A stretch of 64,000 bases of DNA from Symsagittifera roscoffensis (taxonomy: Eukaryota > Xenacoelomorpha > Acoela > Convolutidae), in the NCBI RefSeq assembly GCF_963678635.1, contig NW_026971280.1, positions 1 to 64,000 of the forward strand, written 5' to 3'. How positions within the stretch are numbered: position 1 is the stretch's first letter; each line of letters starts with the position of its first letter. Below are positions 41,846 through 52,478 of this stretch, piece by piece. The position numbers were made by a program, and so were the translations under genes. The notes under the pieces are model-generated. The model saw only the letters and a list, made by a program, of their open reading frames with translations. It ran no database searches and was not told where the DNA came from.

Positions 41846-41984
41846 GTAAGTTCAGAAAATTGATCTTTATGTTTATGAAAACATCTATCTAATAGTTTTC
41901 CGATGATAAATGCCGGTTTTGCCGAGTATTTTCCTGTAGAGGAAGTTTTAAAAAATGACCTTACGAATGAAACAATGTTGACAG

Positions 41985-42400
41985 TGTGAAAACATGGTCG
42001 AAACGCAACTCACGAATGAGCATGGCTGGGTCATCGTATGCTGGCAGCTCAGACGGAGGCAGCTCAATCGGGTCGCACGGAGGAGGAGAGTCCTTTGACC
42101 CGGACCGACATCGAATGTCTGACTTCATAAACGGCGTTTTCTTCATCCGAAACTGGAGGGGCTTCGGCAGCGAGAAATGCATAGAAACCGAGCCGACTGG
42201 AACCCGAGAGAAAATTAAGCTGTCGCTCCGTAGGCCGAGAAGAGACTTCGGTCATCAGACAAAGTTCACGAGTTTCTCCGGGAGCAAAAAGGAGCCACTG
42301 TTCTTCGAGCTGGCCTCGAACCCGGGCCATCGGGTCGAAACAGTGGAAATGGCCGAGTTGGAAGCAGGCGTGCAAGCTTCTAGGAAGCTTCGAGAAAATT
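41985..42400 (+). CDS. DNAI3: DNAI3-like gene, exon 2
   Basis: The exon runs from acceptor GACAG (ends 41984) to donor GTTAGT (42401). After a Gly/Ser-rich start it contains a block with GSEKCIE, then FG..TKF, a hydrophobic ELA stretch, and an ELEAGVQA segment. In order and spacing this resembles the region before the WD repeats of axonemal dynein intermediate chain 3 (WDR63), where GSE..IE, FG...KF and a G.Q. segment precede an STQT motif. The exon ends in phase 1 and the next one begins by completing the Ser of STQT. Confidence 0.7.
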
Positions 42401-42860
42401 GTTAGTATCGCGCAATCAGGTTTATTGAACACTTTTGTTTCTGTTCATCGGCCATTTTTCGGAAATGTTTAAATTTTTTTTTGGAAATCTGATGTGAATT
42501 ATTTTTTTTGACATAAATGGTACGCCAGTTATCTTTCACGAACAGTTTTCTTTTTTGAACCACCTTGAATTGATCTCCGCAAAACAGCTTAAAGCGTCTC
42601 TTAATTGGCAATGAGTAAAGAAGTTCACTCAAATTTTGAATACCGCTAAGCATCGAAAAACCACCGTTGATAGTCAAAACTCTCTGAAAGTGTTCAAAGA
42701 GGTCATAGTTTTTCATTACGTGAGAACAACAGGTCTTTTGTGAGCATAAAAAATCTAAATGGCTGGGCTAAAAGATCCAAAATTCAAAAAATTGCTGCTT
42801 CGAAACCATCGTCAAATAGTTTCTGTGCCCACCATTTTTGAAAGATAAAAAATTAAATGT

Positions 42861-42933
42861 GGCGTTGTGGCGCATCGGAAGTGATGGTGCCTAGCAATCA
42901 GAAGATTGCGGGTTCAAATCGCACTTGCGCTGC
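42861..42933 (+). tRNA. tRNA-like sequence, probably a tRNA-derived pseudogene
   Basis: There is an A-box-like TGGCGCATCGG and a good B box GGTTCAAATCG at the right distance, and a D-arm that can form five pairs (GGCGC with GTGCC). The anticodon arm cannot form a normal 5-bp stem with a 7-nt loop, and the T-stem is poor. The stretch ATCAGAAGATTGC resembles the 3' side of an Arg- or Trp-type tRNA with the anticodon region lost. It lies in an intron of the DNAI3-like gene. It could be a SINE head. Confidence 0.4.
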
Positions 42934-43046
42934 AATTTTTTAGGTGAGCTCTTGTAAGATAGCCATAGCATAGTTAATTAATATTTAACCTCTGGGCTAG
43001 ACCTCCGGCTAGTTAACTTAAAAAATAGTTACCCATTTGTTTTCAG

Positions 43047-43390
43047 CAACTCAGACTGAAATCAATGAAGTTCGCAATGCTACTGTGAACTTTTCCGGTC
43101 GCAATGCTTCCGGGGACGCTTCAGAACTATCTGTTCCATCCCACTATAGGAGAGAGGGAGGGACTCACAATGGAACAAACCATGAGTCATTGGACAGGAG
43201 AACCTCAATTGTAACTTCTCTCCATGACAAGATCCAGGATTTGATCCACAACGAAAACAACTACAACAACAATAAACTCAACAATATGAACGAGGAAAGA
43301 AGCAGCAAGGGAAGGGAAACCATTTTCATATTTTTTCTAGCGATGCTTTTGGGAACAGTTGTTATGGGGTTTTACGGCGCCATAAATTGA
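43047..43390 (+). CDS. DNAI3: DNAI3-like gene, exon 3 (3' end uncertain)
   Basis: The exon begins after TTTTCAG (ends 43046); its first bases complete the codon started in exon 2 to give STQT, then an NATVNFSG segment as expected for DNAI3 just before the WD domain. The frame stays open to TGA at 43388-43390 through an Asn-rich stretch and a hydrophobic tail (TIFIFFLAMLLGTVVMGFY). Since the gene must continue to exon 4, a donor before the stop is needed; candidates are GTCGCA (about 43092) and GTAACT (about 43211). If unspliced, the product would end in a membrane-anchor-like tail. Confidence 0.55.
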
Positions 43391-43624
43391 GTTTTTTTTT
43401 GCAATAACTCATTAAATTTTCAAGATGTCGTTACATGCCAACTCTTTTTAACTGCATTTTGCTCTTTTGAAACAGATGAAACTGATGATATTTTAAATCG
43501 TGGCACCCAATTTATGAAATCAATCAAACGATCCCATCTGGAATTTATATTTCTATCAATTGTGCTCTTTTACAAAAAATGTATTGTAAGTGTTGACAAT
43601 TGATATGATTGCATTTGCTTGAAG

Positions 43625-43870
43625 ACTGCCGGTGTCGTGGGCAGTAAGATAGCGGACCAATCATCGGCGTCCACTTCATTCGCGGGGGCAGGGGAGGGGG
43701 AGGGGGAGGTGAGCCCAGAGTGGAAAATGAAGCGACAGGTTCGAAGGGGGGTGCCCAAAATGGAGGGCATTTTTGAGGAGTTTTCCATTTTTGACATGCT
43801 CACAGATGATTGGAAGCAATTGCAGACCATGCCTAGTATCATGGACCAATCAGGAGACGACAAACTCAAG
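43625..43870 (+). CDS. DNAI3: DNAI3-like gene, exon 4
   Basis: The coding frame runs up to donor AAG|GTGAAC at 43870. It contains a Gly/Glu-rich stretch and then a FEEF...FDMLTDDWKQL segment, which fits the helix before the WD domain of DNAI3 (the family shows a similar N-x-F-x-DDW segment). The acceptor is uncertain; TGCTTGAAG at 43624 is weak. The exon ends in phase 0 and joins in frame to the exon at 56978 as DDKLK-EFQSL. The intron between them holds the 12.7-kb retroelement copy 2. Confidence 0.65.
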
Positions 43871-44127
43871 GTGAACTCACTACTGAAGTCCACAGTTTTA
43901 TGTAAAACTCAGAGTTTAGAGTTTATGTCGCGACCATTGCGACTCAAATTGGGTACGTTTGCCTAAAAAGATAAGGCGCCACTTTGCGCGACTCAAAAAC
44001 ATATTTTAAAAATTGCGATACAAAATGGGTATGACGAGAGCTTTAAAGCATGTTAAAAAAGCAACCACCTGAAGAAAACCAATTAAACTGAGGAAAACTA
44101 AGTTTTAATCGTGTAATTAAACATATT

Positions 44128-44537
44128 TGAGTTAGGACCGAAGTGTATAACTCATAGAGTAATTTCGGATAGGGTACACCGTCTGCTCGTCACGCTATCT
44201 TATTTTCGGCCGGATAGATTCGTGCAACTTCTTAGTCTAATACCGATCCTAATCTTACTCTTATACTATCTAGTCTCAGGTTGTTTAACTAGTCTCTGCT
44301 AGGCTCAATAGATCTAGGGTATACTGGTTTATTGCGGCTGCTGAAGTCTTCTTGGAGAGTCAACTAATTTCTAAGTTAAATTCAAATCTCTCTGGTGCTG
44401 AAATTACAAGTAATTTCAGCACTTACAAATAAGTGGGTTGTTAGTTAGATGGATCATGATTGGTTAATATTAAATACTTTACAGTGGTAAAATATCTAAT
44501 TTATCCAATCATAAAATGTAGTTTAGATCAGGTTCCA
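44128..44537 (-). repeat. 3' LTR of copy 2
   Basis: This is 410 bp, TG...CA on the minus strand. By eye it differs from the 5' LTR (56465-56873) at about four places including a one-base indel, so copy 2 is somewhat older than copy 1. Between the two elements the LTRs differ more, for example in the block before the CAGCAGCCGC stretch. Confidence 0.95.
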
Positions 44538-44589
44538 CCCATCCGGGTTTTACAGAGTTTTTTAAAATAGTCTTTCTGCAATTCAAAGG

Positions 44590-45066
44590 ATGGGTGATGG
44601 ACGTTGGTATTTGGCGAACATCTTATTTCTTCTGGGTTTTCTTATTAGAGAAGTTCCAGATTCAATCGTTGTGTCTTCTCAAGACAACGACTGGGTTTTC
44701 GCAACAAACTCAAATCTGATTTCAGAATGGTTGGCTATGACAGGTTTTTCCGTTTCATGTAGAGAACTTCTTTTGTGTTTGACCTTGTCTGGGAATGGCG
44801 TGGAGATTGTGTGTGGAGGGGATGCCTGGTTACTCGGATCTGTACGTATACTTGAACATCGAGGTGGTCATTGTTCTAGTTCAATGAAGTCCTTTTCTGC
44901 GAAGTCAAGTCGTACTCTAAATCCTTTGAGTTGTGATTGTGGGCGGCATATTGATTGTGGTTGGCCTTTCTTTTTCGAGTGTAGTGGGGTCATCTTGTCT
45001 TTGGATGTTCGTCTTTGGTGTTGTATGCTGATCTATATACTGCAAGATATAATTTACATTTCATAA
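44590..45066 (+). CDS. Antisense ORF (158 aa), copy 2
   Basis: Counterpart of the antisense ORF of copy 1, again about 50 bp from the 3' LTR and of equal length. The N-terminal half is nearly unchanged, while the C-terminal 40 residues carry most of the differences. It is on the same strand as the host DNAI3-like gene, so a host transcript would carry it in its intron. A 68-codon antisense ORF (45646-45852) also recurs. I recognise no domain. Confidence 0.4.
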   Translation: MGDGRWYLANILFLLGFLIREVPDSIVVSSQDNDWVFATNSNLISEWLAMTGFSVSCRELLLCLTLSGNGVEIVCGGDAWLLGSVRILEHRGGHCSSSMKSFSAKSSRTLNPLSCDCGRHIDCGWPFFFECSGVILSLDVRLWCCMLIYILQDIIYIS

Positions 45067-45148
45067 AAATTTTATTAGTTTAATGTTTTAGTTATGATTT
45101 TGGTTAGTTGTTTTCACAAAAGTTTTTTGTTTTAGTTCAGTTATTTTG

Positions 45149-45176
45149 AAGAGTTACTCACCCTTGAGTAGCTCTT
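45149..45176. promoter_or_regulatory. 3'-region hairpin, copy 2
   Basis: Reverse-strand counterpart of 36282-36309 with the same 12-bp stem. The palindrome AGGACGTCCT and its flanking GGTGGGTTAGGCC repeats lie close by at about 45219-45275. Confidence 0.55.
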
Positions 45177-46129
45177 ATTAAAAATAGGAGTGTGGTCACA
45201 AAGCGTGGATGTAGCACGGTGGGTTAGGCCGGCTATAGAGATTGCTCAGGACGTCCTCTTCTGGTGGGTTAGGCCAGGAGTGGGAGTATGATTGCATGCG
45301 GTTTTTGTGAGAGGTCCTGTTATGTGACAACGTTTTATGTTGGGTTTATTGTGGTTTTTCTAATGTTTTGTTGGTTGTGTCCTTTTTTCAAAAATCAAAT
45401 TGTTTTTGGTATGGGTTTGTCTTTCGACTTTTTTGTGTTTTATTATTTCTTTCTTAGACTTTATAATAGTCTTCAAAAGAATAAATTATCCAGTTTTAAA
45501 CTGGGTTAATCCGGTTTGGGTACCGTTGGTTTCCTTTTCTTAGTCATGCTGTTATTCTATGATTTGTGGTGTTTAGTAAGCTGCGTTGGTTAGTGTTGTT
45601 TACTATATAATTCCTTTCCAACCGGGTTAAAGGAAAGTTTGAAACTTGTTATCGTGTGCTAGAGTTGTTGAGTGTGAAAGCTTGAAACTGAAATTCATTA
45701 TTTTAAACAATTCTTCGTGGGCGAGCTGTGCGAGTGTGGATAGAATCTTTGTGCGAATGAATGGAAATATCAAAAGGTTAGTACTGCATTTTCGTTTTAT
45801 CAATTTATTACATAGAAATGCAAATTTACTGCTAGTTGTTGGGGAAAGTTAAGTTACAAATTTTCATCATTATTAGATTTACTGCATTTGGGAAAAAATT
45901 TATAAATTAAATTACTGCATTGGTATTATTTTTAGTGATTTGTTTGGTGCAAAAAATTAATAGAGTTCTAAACAGTTTGAAGAAGTTTTCAATTTTTATT
46001 TTCTTTTGTGAATTTTTCAGATGATCGTTGGATGAAGGCTAAAATTCTAAAGAAGACATGAATAAAGAATGGTTAGTTTATATTTTTAATTTTAATTAGT
46101 TAATAATATGTATAATTCATATTTACCTG

Positions 46130-47938
46130 TTAGTCGTCGGGGAAGAAACCGTGGGGGAAGATGTCGTGGATGAGATCTGAAGTTGTTAGTAATTTAGCTA
46201 AGATGCGGATGATATTTTTAGTTTGAAGCAGTGGCCAAAGCAATTGAAGTGCTTTAATGGTGGTTAGTTCTTCAGTGCCAACTGCAAACTCATAAGGTGT
46301 GTTTTGGATTAGATTATATAATTTGTGATTGAATTTAGTGTTGTGGATGAATTCTAAAATGTGGATTTCTATAGGTTGAACGAATTCGTGTGGGAGAAGG
46401 AAGGGTCGGGATTCTTCTGCGTTGAAGGTCTTGGTGATGGGACAAAAAATATACATTTGGGTTATGGGATCATAATTTCGAAGAATACCATGAAGGTTAG
46501 TATCTTTAATGCAATATGTGAAGTTAAGAAAGAATGGTGAGGTGTATTTGGAATTGATGAATTGAAAACGGTGGTGTGGTTGTCTGGAGGGAGTGTGTAG
46601 GTCGAAGTGATTTTGGATAAAACGATAATATGTATATGTGTGAGTTTGTTTAGTGCGCAACATAATATCGTGTGAGCAGTGCAGATCTCTTTCATGTGGT
46701 GCAAGGAAATGAAAGGTTAGTGAAAATATTTGGAAGCGTTCTTTGAAACTTTCGTAGGCTTGCGTGTCTGTTAGTGCTTCTGAGATGATGTGGTCAAATT
46801 TGCGATCAAATATATTGAGTGTAAATACATATGGTGTTTTAATGAAAAATTTTTCTGTGATTTGTGGGTTAGCGAAGCGGTCATCGTCTAAGAATTGATC
46901 TTGGTTAGTTCTGATGATGTTATGATCGTAACATTCTAGCGTATATTTGTTAGCTCGGGGTGCAGTGTATGTTTTTAGTGATTTTTTATATCCTATGTAA
47001 GTAAAATGTCTAGGTGTTAGTGGTGTAGTGAGTCGATATAGCATGTCCTTATTTCGTTCTATATCGATGTGAGTGTTAGATAAAGGTAAGCAAAGGGGAT
47101 TAGTAAAATGATAATATGAGGTCCAAGGAAGGGTAGGCATTAAAACGTGTTCGTCTACAAAGTTATGTGTTTCGTTAGTGTCGTGAGGGGTGTTTAAGGT
47201 GTATTGTGGAAATGAGAGTAAGGTGATAGCTAAAAATTATTTTGTATTAGTGTGATTTGGGTGATTTATATATTCACGGGCTGTTCCTGGTTTTGCTGGG
47301 AAAGGATGGTTGGGGAACTTTCTTTTAAAAGTGCGGTAAGCTCTATTAGTGCTGAGTGAAGATTCAGTAGATGTGGATGATGGTGCTAATGATTCGGTAT
47401 AAATTGAAGAGGGTGTAGGGGTAGGAGGGTTGGATGAATCTATTGTGGATGAAATTTGGTTTATGGTGGGGGTGTCAAGGTGGTAGGGTTGTTGTTGTAA
47501 TGTAATAAAATTATCTAGTTCTGGGGAGATTTGGGGGGTATCTGGAGAATTGGATGATCGGTCTGAATGATATGAAGAATAGGTTGGAGTGACTTGGGAA
47601 GCATAAGAGGGTGTAGAATTGGTGGGGACAGAGTTATTTGGTATCATTGGTTGAAAAGGGGGTTGGGAAAAAATTGAGGGGTTGGTGTGAAAATTATTGG
47701 ATGGAGATGGTTCAGAGTCGGCAAATTCATCGGGGGTTTCAATATTCGGGTTATTGATTTGTGATGTGGAGTATAAAACTGAGATGTGTGAATTAGTATC
47801 GGAATTCATGCCTGATGTTACATTACTGGTTGGGAAATTGGGTGGTGGGAAAGCAAAAAGTGGTATTATTGTAATTGGAGTAGTGAGGTTGGTTGGATGG
47901 GAATTTGAACGGTGTAGGGATCCAAGTTGTCGGCTCAT
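46130..47938 (-). pseudogene. ORF5, post-env ORF (602 codons), one stop in copy 2
   Basis: The ATG (47936-47938) overlaps the env stop by 4 nt, as in copy 1. The frame is open for 1,809 nt except for a single TAA at 47237-47239, where copy 1 has GAA. The C-terminal ~180 residues differ from copy 1 at only a few positions. The N-terminal ~200 residues are low-complexity Ser/Thr/Pro/Asn. No family recognised. Confidence 0.7.
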
Positions 47939-50553
47939 CGTGGGCTAAAAAAATTATTATTTTGAGACTGAAAAGCGGTGGTATGGGGTTGTTCTATAAT
48001 TTGTTCATAGGTATTTTCATCTTGTGAGTGGTGTGTCATTATATGTTGGATGGGACTTTGTGATATGGTTGGTCTAAAATTTGGATTATGTGTTATTGCT
48101 AAGTTTCGAAAATTACGTGGGACTAGGGATAATGGATGGTTATGTGGTAGGGGTGGTAACTGTGGTGCTGTTGGCGTTGTGTCTACATTGTTATGTTCTT
48201 CGTCGTATGTGTTCTGTCTTTTTGCTATTTTTGTGTTGTATTCTTTTATTTGTGCATCTAAAAGAATTTTGTTTATTGATGTAGAAAAAATTCCAAAAAA
48301 TCCTGCAAATAGTATGCGTGCTACACTTGCTTGTCTATTGACTTGTGTGTGTATAGCACATGTGTTATAGATTCCTTTTAAGAGTGAAAAAAGAAATCCA
48401 ATAAAGTTAAACATTGCGTATAAAATAGTCAATTTTTCTAAGATGTAGTAGGGCCATCCTAGAAAATCAAGAATTTCATTCTTGAGTGTAACAAAGCTAA
48501 AAATATTGATAGGCGATATATCTTGGGGACGGTATTTTTCACCGTTTAGATATATATAATCTTTAATGTCTTTAAAATATCCGCTATAGTCTTGCGTATA
48601 GATGTCTGCAAATCCTGCGGTTTCGGCAAGTTTGCGTAAGTTTTGGTCAATTGATTGTCTTTGTATTGTGTCCATTTGTGTTAATAATTCTTGGAATTGT
48701 TGTGTTCTAATGTGATGTTGAATATCTGATTTTGAGTATATTCCTATTGATTGTAAGTCTATATTTGGGTTTCGAGCGATAGCGCGAATGCTTTCTGGTG
48801 AAAATTTTTTGAGTGATTGCATTAATGTGGGATATGGGGTGAGAAGGTAATAATTATCTTCATCAGGGTTTAGTTGTACTACATTATGGCTATTTTCTGA
48901 TCCACATGGGACTGCGGTATCCCAGAAATAGGTTCTTCTTGAAAGTGTGTCAACGAAATGTACTTTATTCTTATAAAAGATAGGGATTCTTTTATAGCAT
49001 CGTTTGTCTTCAAAAACGTATAGTGGTGATACTTTTTTGGTACAAGTATAAAACCATAAAATGTTTCCTTCGTAGTCTAAAAAATTTGATCTATTTCCTG
49101 ATAGTAAATATCCTGCGTAGGGTATTTTTAATACTGCTAGTGCAAGTGATTGTAATATTTGTGTTCTTTCTAATTCGCATAGTTGGTGTAATGTTTCTAA
49201 TTCGGAGAGTGACATTTCTTGAAAAATTCGGCTAATCGTGTAGTCTAGTTTCATATCTAAGTGAATATCATAGTGGATATTACCGAAATATGTACTATTC
49301 ATTAGTGATAGTTCTTGTAAACGTGTACTTTGATCGTCTTGGGGCTTTAAATGTCCACCAGGTTGACCTGTATTTTTTTGAAAATGAACTGGTATGTATG
49401 ATGTTCCTTCGTTTAGAGGATGACCTGTTGCATATGGGTCGATTTTTACTTTTCCAGTGGTCATGTCGAATCCTTTTTCGTATTCAACTAATATCTCGGA
49501 GTATTGTGTTTTGTGAAGTGGATTTCTGTATTTACATGCAAGTTCTGTTTCTTGATATATTTGAAAACGTGTCAATTTATTTTCTATATTGTCTATGTTT
49601 CTAAAATTAGAACTTAGTTTTCGTGATGGATGGACTTGTTCATATGGAATTGATTGTATAAAATATTTTTCGTGAAATTTTATCATACGAGCTTGTATTT
49701 TTGCTACTTGAAGTGTTGTACATGTGTCTTCGGGGAACCAAACAATTGTTGCTTGTGTTCGTGTTGTAGGGTCACAATAGCCTTGATCGTTTTTACAAGG
49801 TAATCGAATTCCTTGATAGATCATTGTGTTGTCTGATAAATCGCGTGTGAGTTGTATTTTTTCGAGTTGTATTTTCCAATCAAAAAACATGATTTCTTGA
49901 TATCCTTTATTTTTTGTGTCTGCTTTGCAGTTTGATGGGTCATTTATACCAATGTGTGGTATCCAGTGTTTATCGTGTATATCATAAGTTAATCTTCCGT
50001 GTGCGCCGTTGTATGGGTATTTTTCATCTAATTTTACATGTCCTTGATATCTTTCAAGTTCTGCTTGATGTACAGAATCTGCAAAAACTTGGAAATATAC
50101 TAGTTTTCTATCTGTGTTTTTATTTCTTGTGATATTTAGTCTGAGTAACTCGTTTTTACAATCTTCGGGATTGAGATGTAAAAGTCGTTCTATATTACTC
50201 TGGTAGAATGATTCATGGTCAAGTCGGTTTTTATTTCCGTTTGAGACTTGTGAACAATGTACTTTCTTTTCAGAAAATGTTGCTGTGAATTTATATCCTA
50301 TAACTGTTGTTGCTCGGGCTTTTGAGTAAAGTGTTGCGATTACATTTGTAGTTTCTATGGCTTGTGGTTCTGTTTCGCATTGTGATACTTGATTTATTGC
50401 ATATTTGTGTAGTGTTTTTTGTTCGTTTTCTTCACAATCGTAATGTGTTACTAATAAATCTTGGGGTCCTGTGCGGGGGGAAGGGTTTATGTTTTTATTT
50501 GAGGCTATTAGAAAAAGGAGTTGGAGAAAAATTAAAATTTTTAGAATATACAT
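47935..50553 (-). CDS. Envelope glycoprotein (env), 872 aa, intact, copy 2
   Basis: Full-length counterpart of 30912-33527 with a signal peptide, the same ectodomain Cys pattern apart from one Cys-to-Arg change near residue 28, the membrane anchor and the Pro-rich tail. The start lies inside the end of ORF3 and the stop overlaps ORF5. Roughly 34 residues differ from copy 1, mostly conservative. Intact env in an element that has lost its polymerase is notable: either the loss is recent or env is kept for another reason. Confidence 0.85.
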   Translation of the reverse strand: MYILKILIFLQLLFLIASNKNINPSPRTGPQDLLVTHYDCEENEQKTLHKYAINQVSQCETEPQAIETTNVIATLYSKARATTVIGYKFTATFSEKKVHCSQVSNGNKNRLDHESFYQSNIERLLHLNPEDCKNELLRLNITRNKNTDRKLVYFQVFADSVHQAELERYQGHVKLDEKYPYNGAHGRLTYDIHDKHWIPHIGINDPSNCKADTKNKGYQEIMFFDWKIQLEKIQLTRDLSDNTMIYQGIRLPCKNDQGYCDPTTRTQATIVWFPEDTCTTLQVAKIQARMIKFHEKYFIQSIPYEQVHPSRKLSSNFRNIDNIENKLTRFQIYQETELACKYRNPLHKTQYSEILVEYEKGFDMTTGKVKIDPYATGHPLNEGTSYIPVHFQKNTGQPGGHLKPQDDQSTRLQELSLMNSTYFGNIHYDIHLDMKLDYTISRIFQEMSLSELETLHQLCELERTQILQSLALAVLKIPYAGYLLSGNRSNFLDYEGNILWFYTCTKKVSPLYVFEDKRCYKRIPIFYKNKVHFVDTLSRRTYFWDTAVPCGSENSHNVVQLNPDEDNYYLLTPYPTLMQSLKKFSPESIRAIARNPNIDLQSIGIYSKSDIQHHIRTQQFQELLTQMDTIQRQSIDQNLRKLAETAGFADIYTQDYSGYFKDIKDYIYLNGEKYRPQDISPINIFSFVTLKNEILDFLGWPYYILEKLTILYAMFNFIGFLFSLLKGIYNTCAIHTQVNRQASVARILFAGFFGIFSTSINKILLDAQIKEYNTKIAKRQNTYDEEHNNVDTTPTAPQLPPLPHNHPLSLVPRNFRNLAITHNPNFRPTISQSPIQHIMTHHSQDENTYEQIIEQPHTTAFQSQNNNFFSPR

Positions 50554-51683
50554 GTGTATGACAATCCTGAGTATGGGTTATAAAATGTGATGTAACCAAT
50601 TGTCTTTTTGGTATATCTGTCGTATTTGTATATTACTTCAGTTGTTATAAATGGTGGTGGTAGGGATTGAGCTGTTATATTTGGTGGATTTAATGGATAG
50701 GGATGTTGAGTAATGTTGTTTAATTTAACCGTGATTTCAAATTTTAATTGTAGACTATTTTGTTGGAGTATTTGGATGTTATGAGCACGAATGTCTTCGT
50801 GAATGTCTTGTCTATACTGTAGTCTGTTTAGTGCCCAATTGTGGAGTCGGTTACTTTCTAGGTGTTGTCCAAATAATGGTGGAGGTGCTGTGAATGTATT
50901 CCAGTCTAGTCTTAAAAGAATATTTGTTGATGATTGTTCTCGATATCTAGCGTCGAGGTTATTTGGGAAATTTAAGTTAAAAGGTGGTGGTGAAATCTGG
51001 CTTATTGATGGTGTTGATGGTAGTGATAATGTTTCTGGTAGTGATGAGGATGTTGTTGTATCCGTAGAAATATCTATTGGATCATTTACTAAATTTAGTT
51101 CACCTTGTGTGAATGAATGTGTTGTCCAATATGGTAGTCGTGATGCTTGGTTTGGGGGGTTAAAAGGATTTTCACGTATTTGTTCAGATGTTGGTGTTGA
51201 ACCTAAGTAATCTGATGGTAGGCTTGAGGTGCTACGTTGTGAAAGAAGCGTAGGGGTTTCTGGTAATATACCAATGGGGTTTTCTGGAGTGTTTTGTGAT
51301 GGGAATTGAGGTATATCAAAATGAACTCGGGGAGTTTGAAAATTTCTGTTTCGTCGAGGATGTATAATTTGTCTTTTTATTTCGACTGTATTTTGGTTTT
51401 GACTAGGATTTCTTATTCTACTTAATTCTTGTGGTAGTGTTGGGTATAAGTTATATGTTGGTTCGCTTAGAGGTGCTTGTCGTTGAACTGGTTCTGGTGG
51501 TTCTGATAAGCGAGCGTGTCGTTCTTCAAAGGTATATGGGTTATCTTGAAAAGAAGTTCGTGTAGATGTTTGGGGGTTTTGGGTAGTTGAAGGTGGTGTC
51601 GGGTTTTCTTGGGATGATGTCGGTGAAGACTGACTATGTGATTGTTGGGTAGCAATTTTTGATAGCTTTTTTGGTCTATTCTT
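50541..51683 (-). CDS. ORF3, 380 codons open without any Met codon, copy 2
   Basis: I checked every codon of this frame: there is no stop from after TAA (51684-51686) to the TAA at 50541-50543, and no ATG. A random AT-rich frame of this length would almost never be open. It overlaps the env start by 13 nt. The C-terminal third matches copy 1 with mainly synonymous changes (ten synonymous and none replacing over about 50 codons near the end). Likely expressed from a spliced mRNA whose start codon lies upstream. The N-terminal part is Pro/Ser/Gln-rich and the C-terminal part compact. Family unknown; position directly before env would suit a matrix-like protein, but this is a guess. Confidence 0.75.
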   Translation of the reverse strand, partial: KNRPKKLSKIATQQSHSQSSPTSSQENPTPPSTTQNPQTSTRTSFQDNPYTFEERHARLSEPPEPVQRQAPLSEPTYNLYPTLPQELSRIRNPSQNQNTVEIKRQIIHPRRNRNFQTPRVHFDIPQFPSQNTPENPIGILPETPTLLSQRSTSSLPSDYLGSTPTSEQIRENPFNPPNQASRLPYWTTHSFTQGELNLVNDPIDISTDTTTSSSLPETLSLPSTPSISQISPPPFNLNFPNNLDARYREQSSTNILLRLDWNTFTAPPPLFGQHLESNRLHNWALNRLQYRQDIHEDIRAHNIQILQQNSLQLKFEITVKLNNITQHPYPLNPPNITAQSLPPPFITTEVIYKYDRYTKKTIGYITFYNPYSGLSYTCIF

Positions 51684-51718
51684 TTAGTGAAAAAGTTTAT
51701 GTTTATTATAGTATTCTT

Positions 51719-51871
51719 CTAAAAAAGAATTAGGAGAATTGTTGCTAGGGCGAATGTGATGATTGCTTTTTTTATACATTTGCATATTGTCAAGATGAGG
51801 GATGATAGAAATGTTATAAAAATTACAAATAGTAAAAAAATATCGGTTCTACTAAAAATGGTTCGGATCAT
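51719..51871 (-). CDS. Small membrane ORF, shortened to 50 aa, copy 2
   Basis: Counterpart of 29594-29770. All 50 residues match copy 1 despite about ten base differences. A one-base loss in a T run then gives an early TAG, removing the last eight residues (an acidic and aromatic tail in copy 1). Both hydrophobic segments remain. Confidence 0.65.
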   Translation of the reverse strand: MIRTIFSRTDIFLLFVIFITFLSSLILTICKCIKKAIITFALATILLILF

Positions 51872-52478
51872 TTAGATAAGTTTTGTGAATCGTACCTGTG
51901 CATATAGTCAATAGCTTTTGAAAGTTGGAGGTATAGTTCAAATAGGGAATAGTTTATTGGTTTTTTGACAAGTGGGTTGAGTTTTGTGAAAAATTGTTGG
52001 GGGCAATTTTTATGGTGATCGGGAGGTCTTCTTTGTCTTTATTTTCATTTGTCAAATGATCTGGGGTATTTTTGAGATTTTTATACTTTAGGCTAATTAA
52101 AATGGTCGTTCTTTTACTTTAGGCTAATTTAACATATTTGTTTGGGGGGTATTTGAGGTCTGAGTTGGGGAAATATTGTTGATCTTTGGTTTATTAGATA
52201 AGGGAGGGTTATGATATTATGGTGATATTTATTTTAGTTGTCAAGTTGGAGTGGTTTGCTTATTTTTGACCTGGAGGTCGTAAAGTTATAGTTATAGATA
52301 TGCCTGGAGTTTTATATGGTTCGTCTAATTGATCTGAGTTTAAGTTAGAGAAGGTGACGGATTGGATGAATCCTATTGGTTTAAATTTGAACTAGATTCA
52401 TTGCGTGTTTGTCAGCATGTTATTTTGAAAAATGAAAATTCAAAATGTTTCAAAGGTCTAAGACTGTGAAATACAAAA
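51872..52478. other. Spacer between small membrane ORF and integrase, copy 2
   Basis: Non-coding, matching the spacer of copy 1 but lacking its tandem ~122-bp repeats. No other feature seen. Confidence 0.5.

Noticed and set aside
43047-43390. Separate gene for an SR-rich tail-anchored membrane protein at 41181-43390
   Set aside because: Exons 2 and 3 carry DNAI3-family blocks in order and the WD exons downstream complete that protein, so one gene is the simpler reading. The membrane-like tail is kept as a question.
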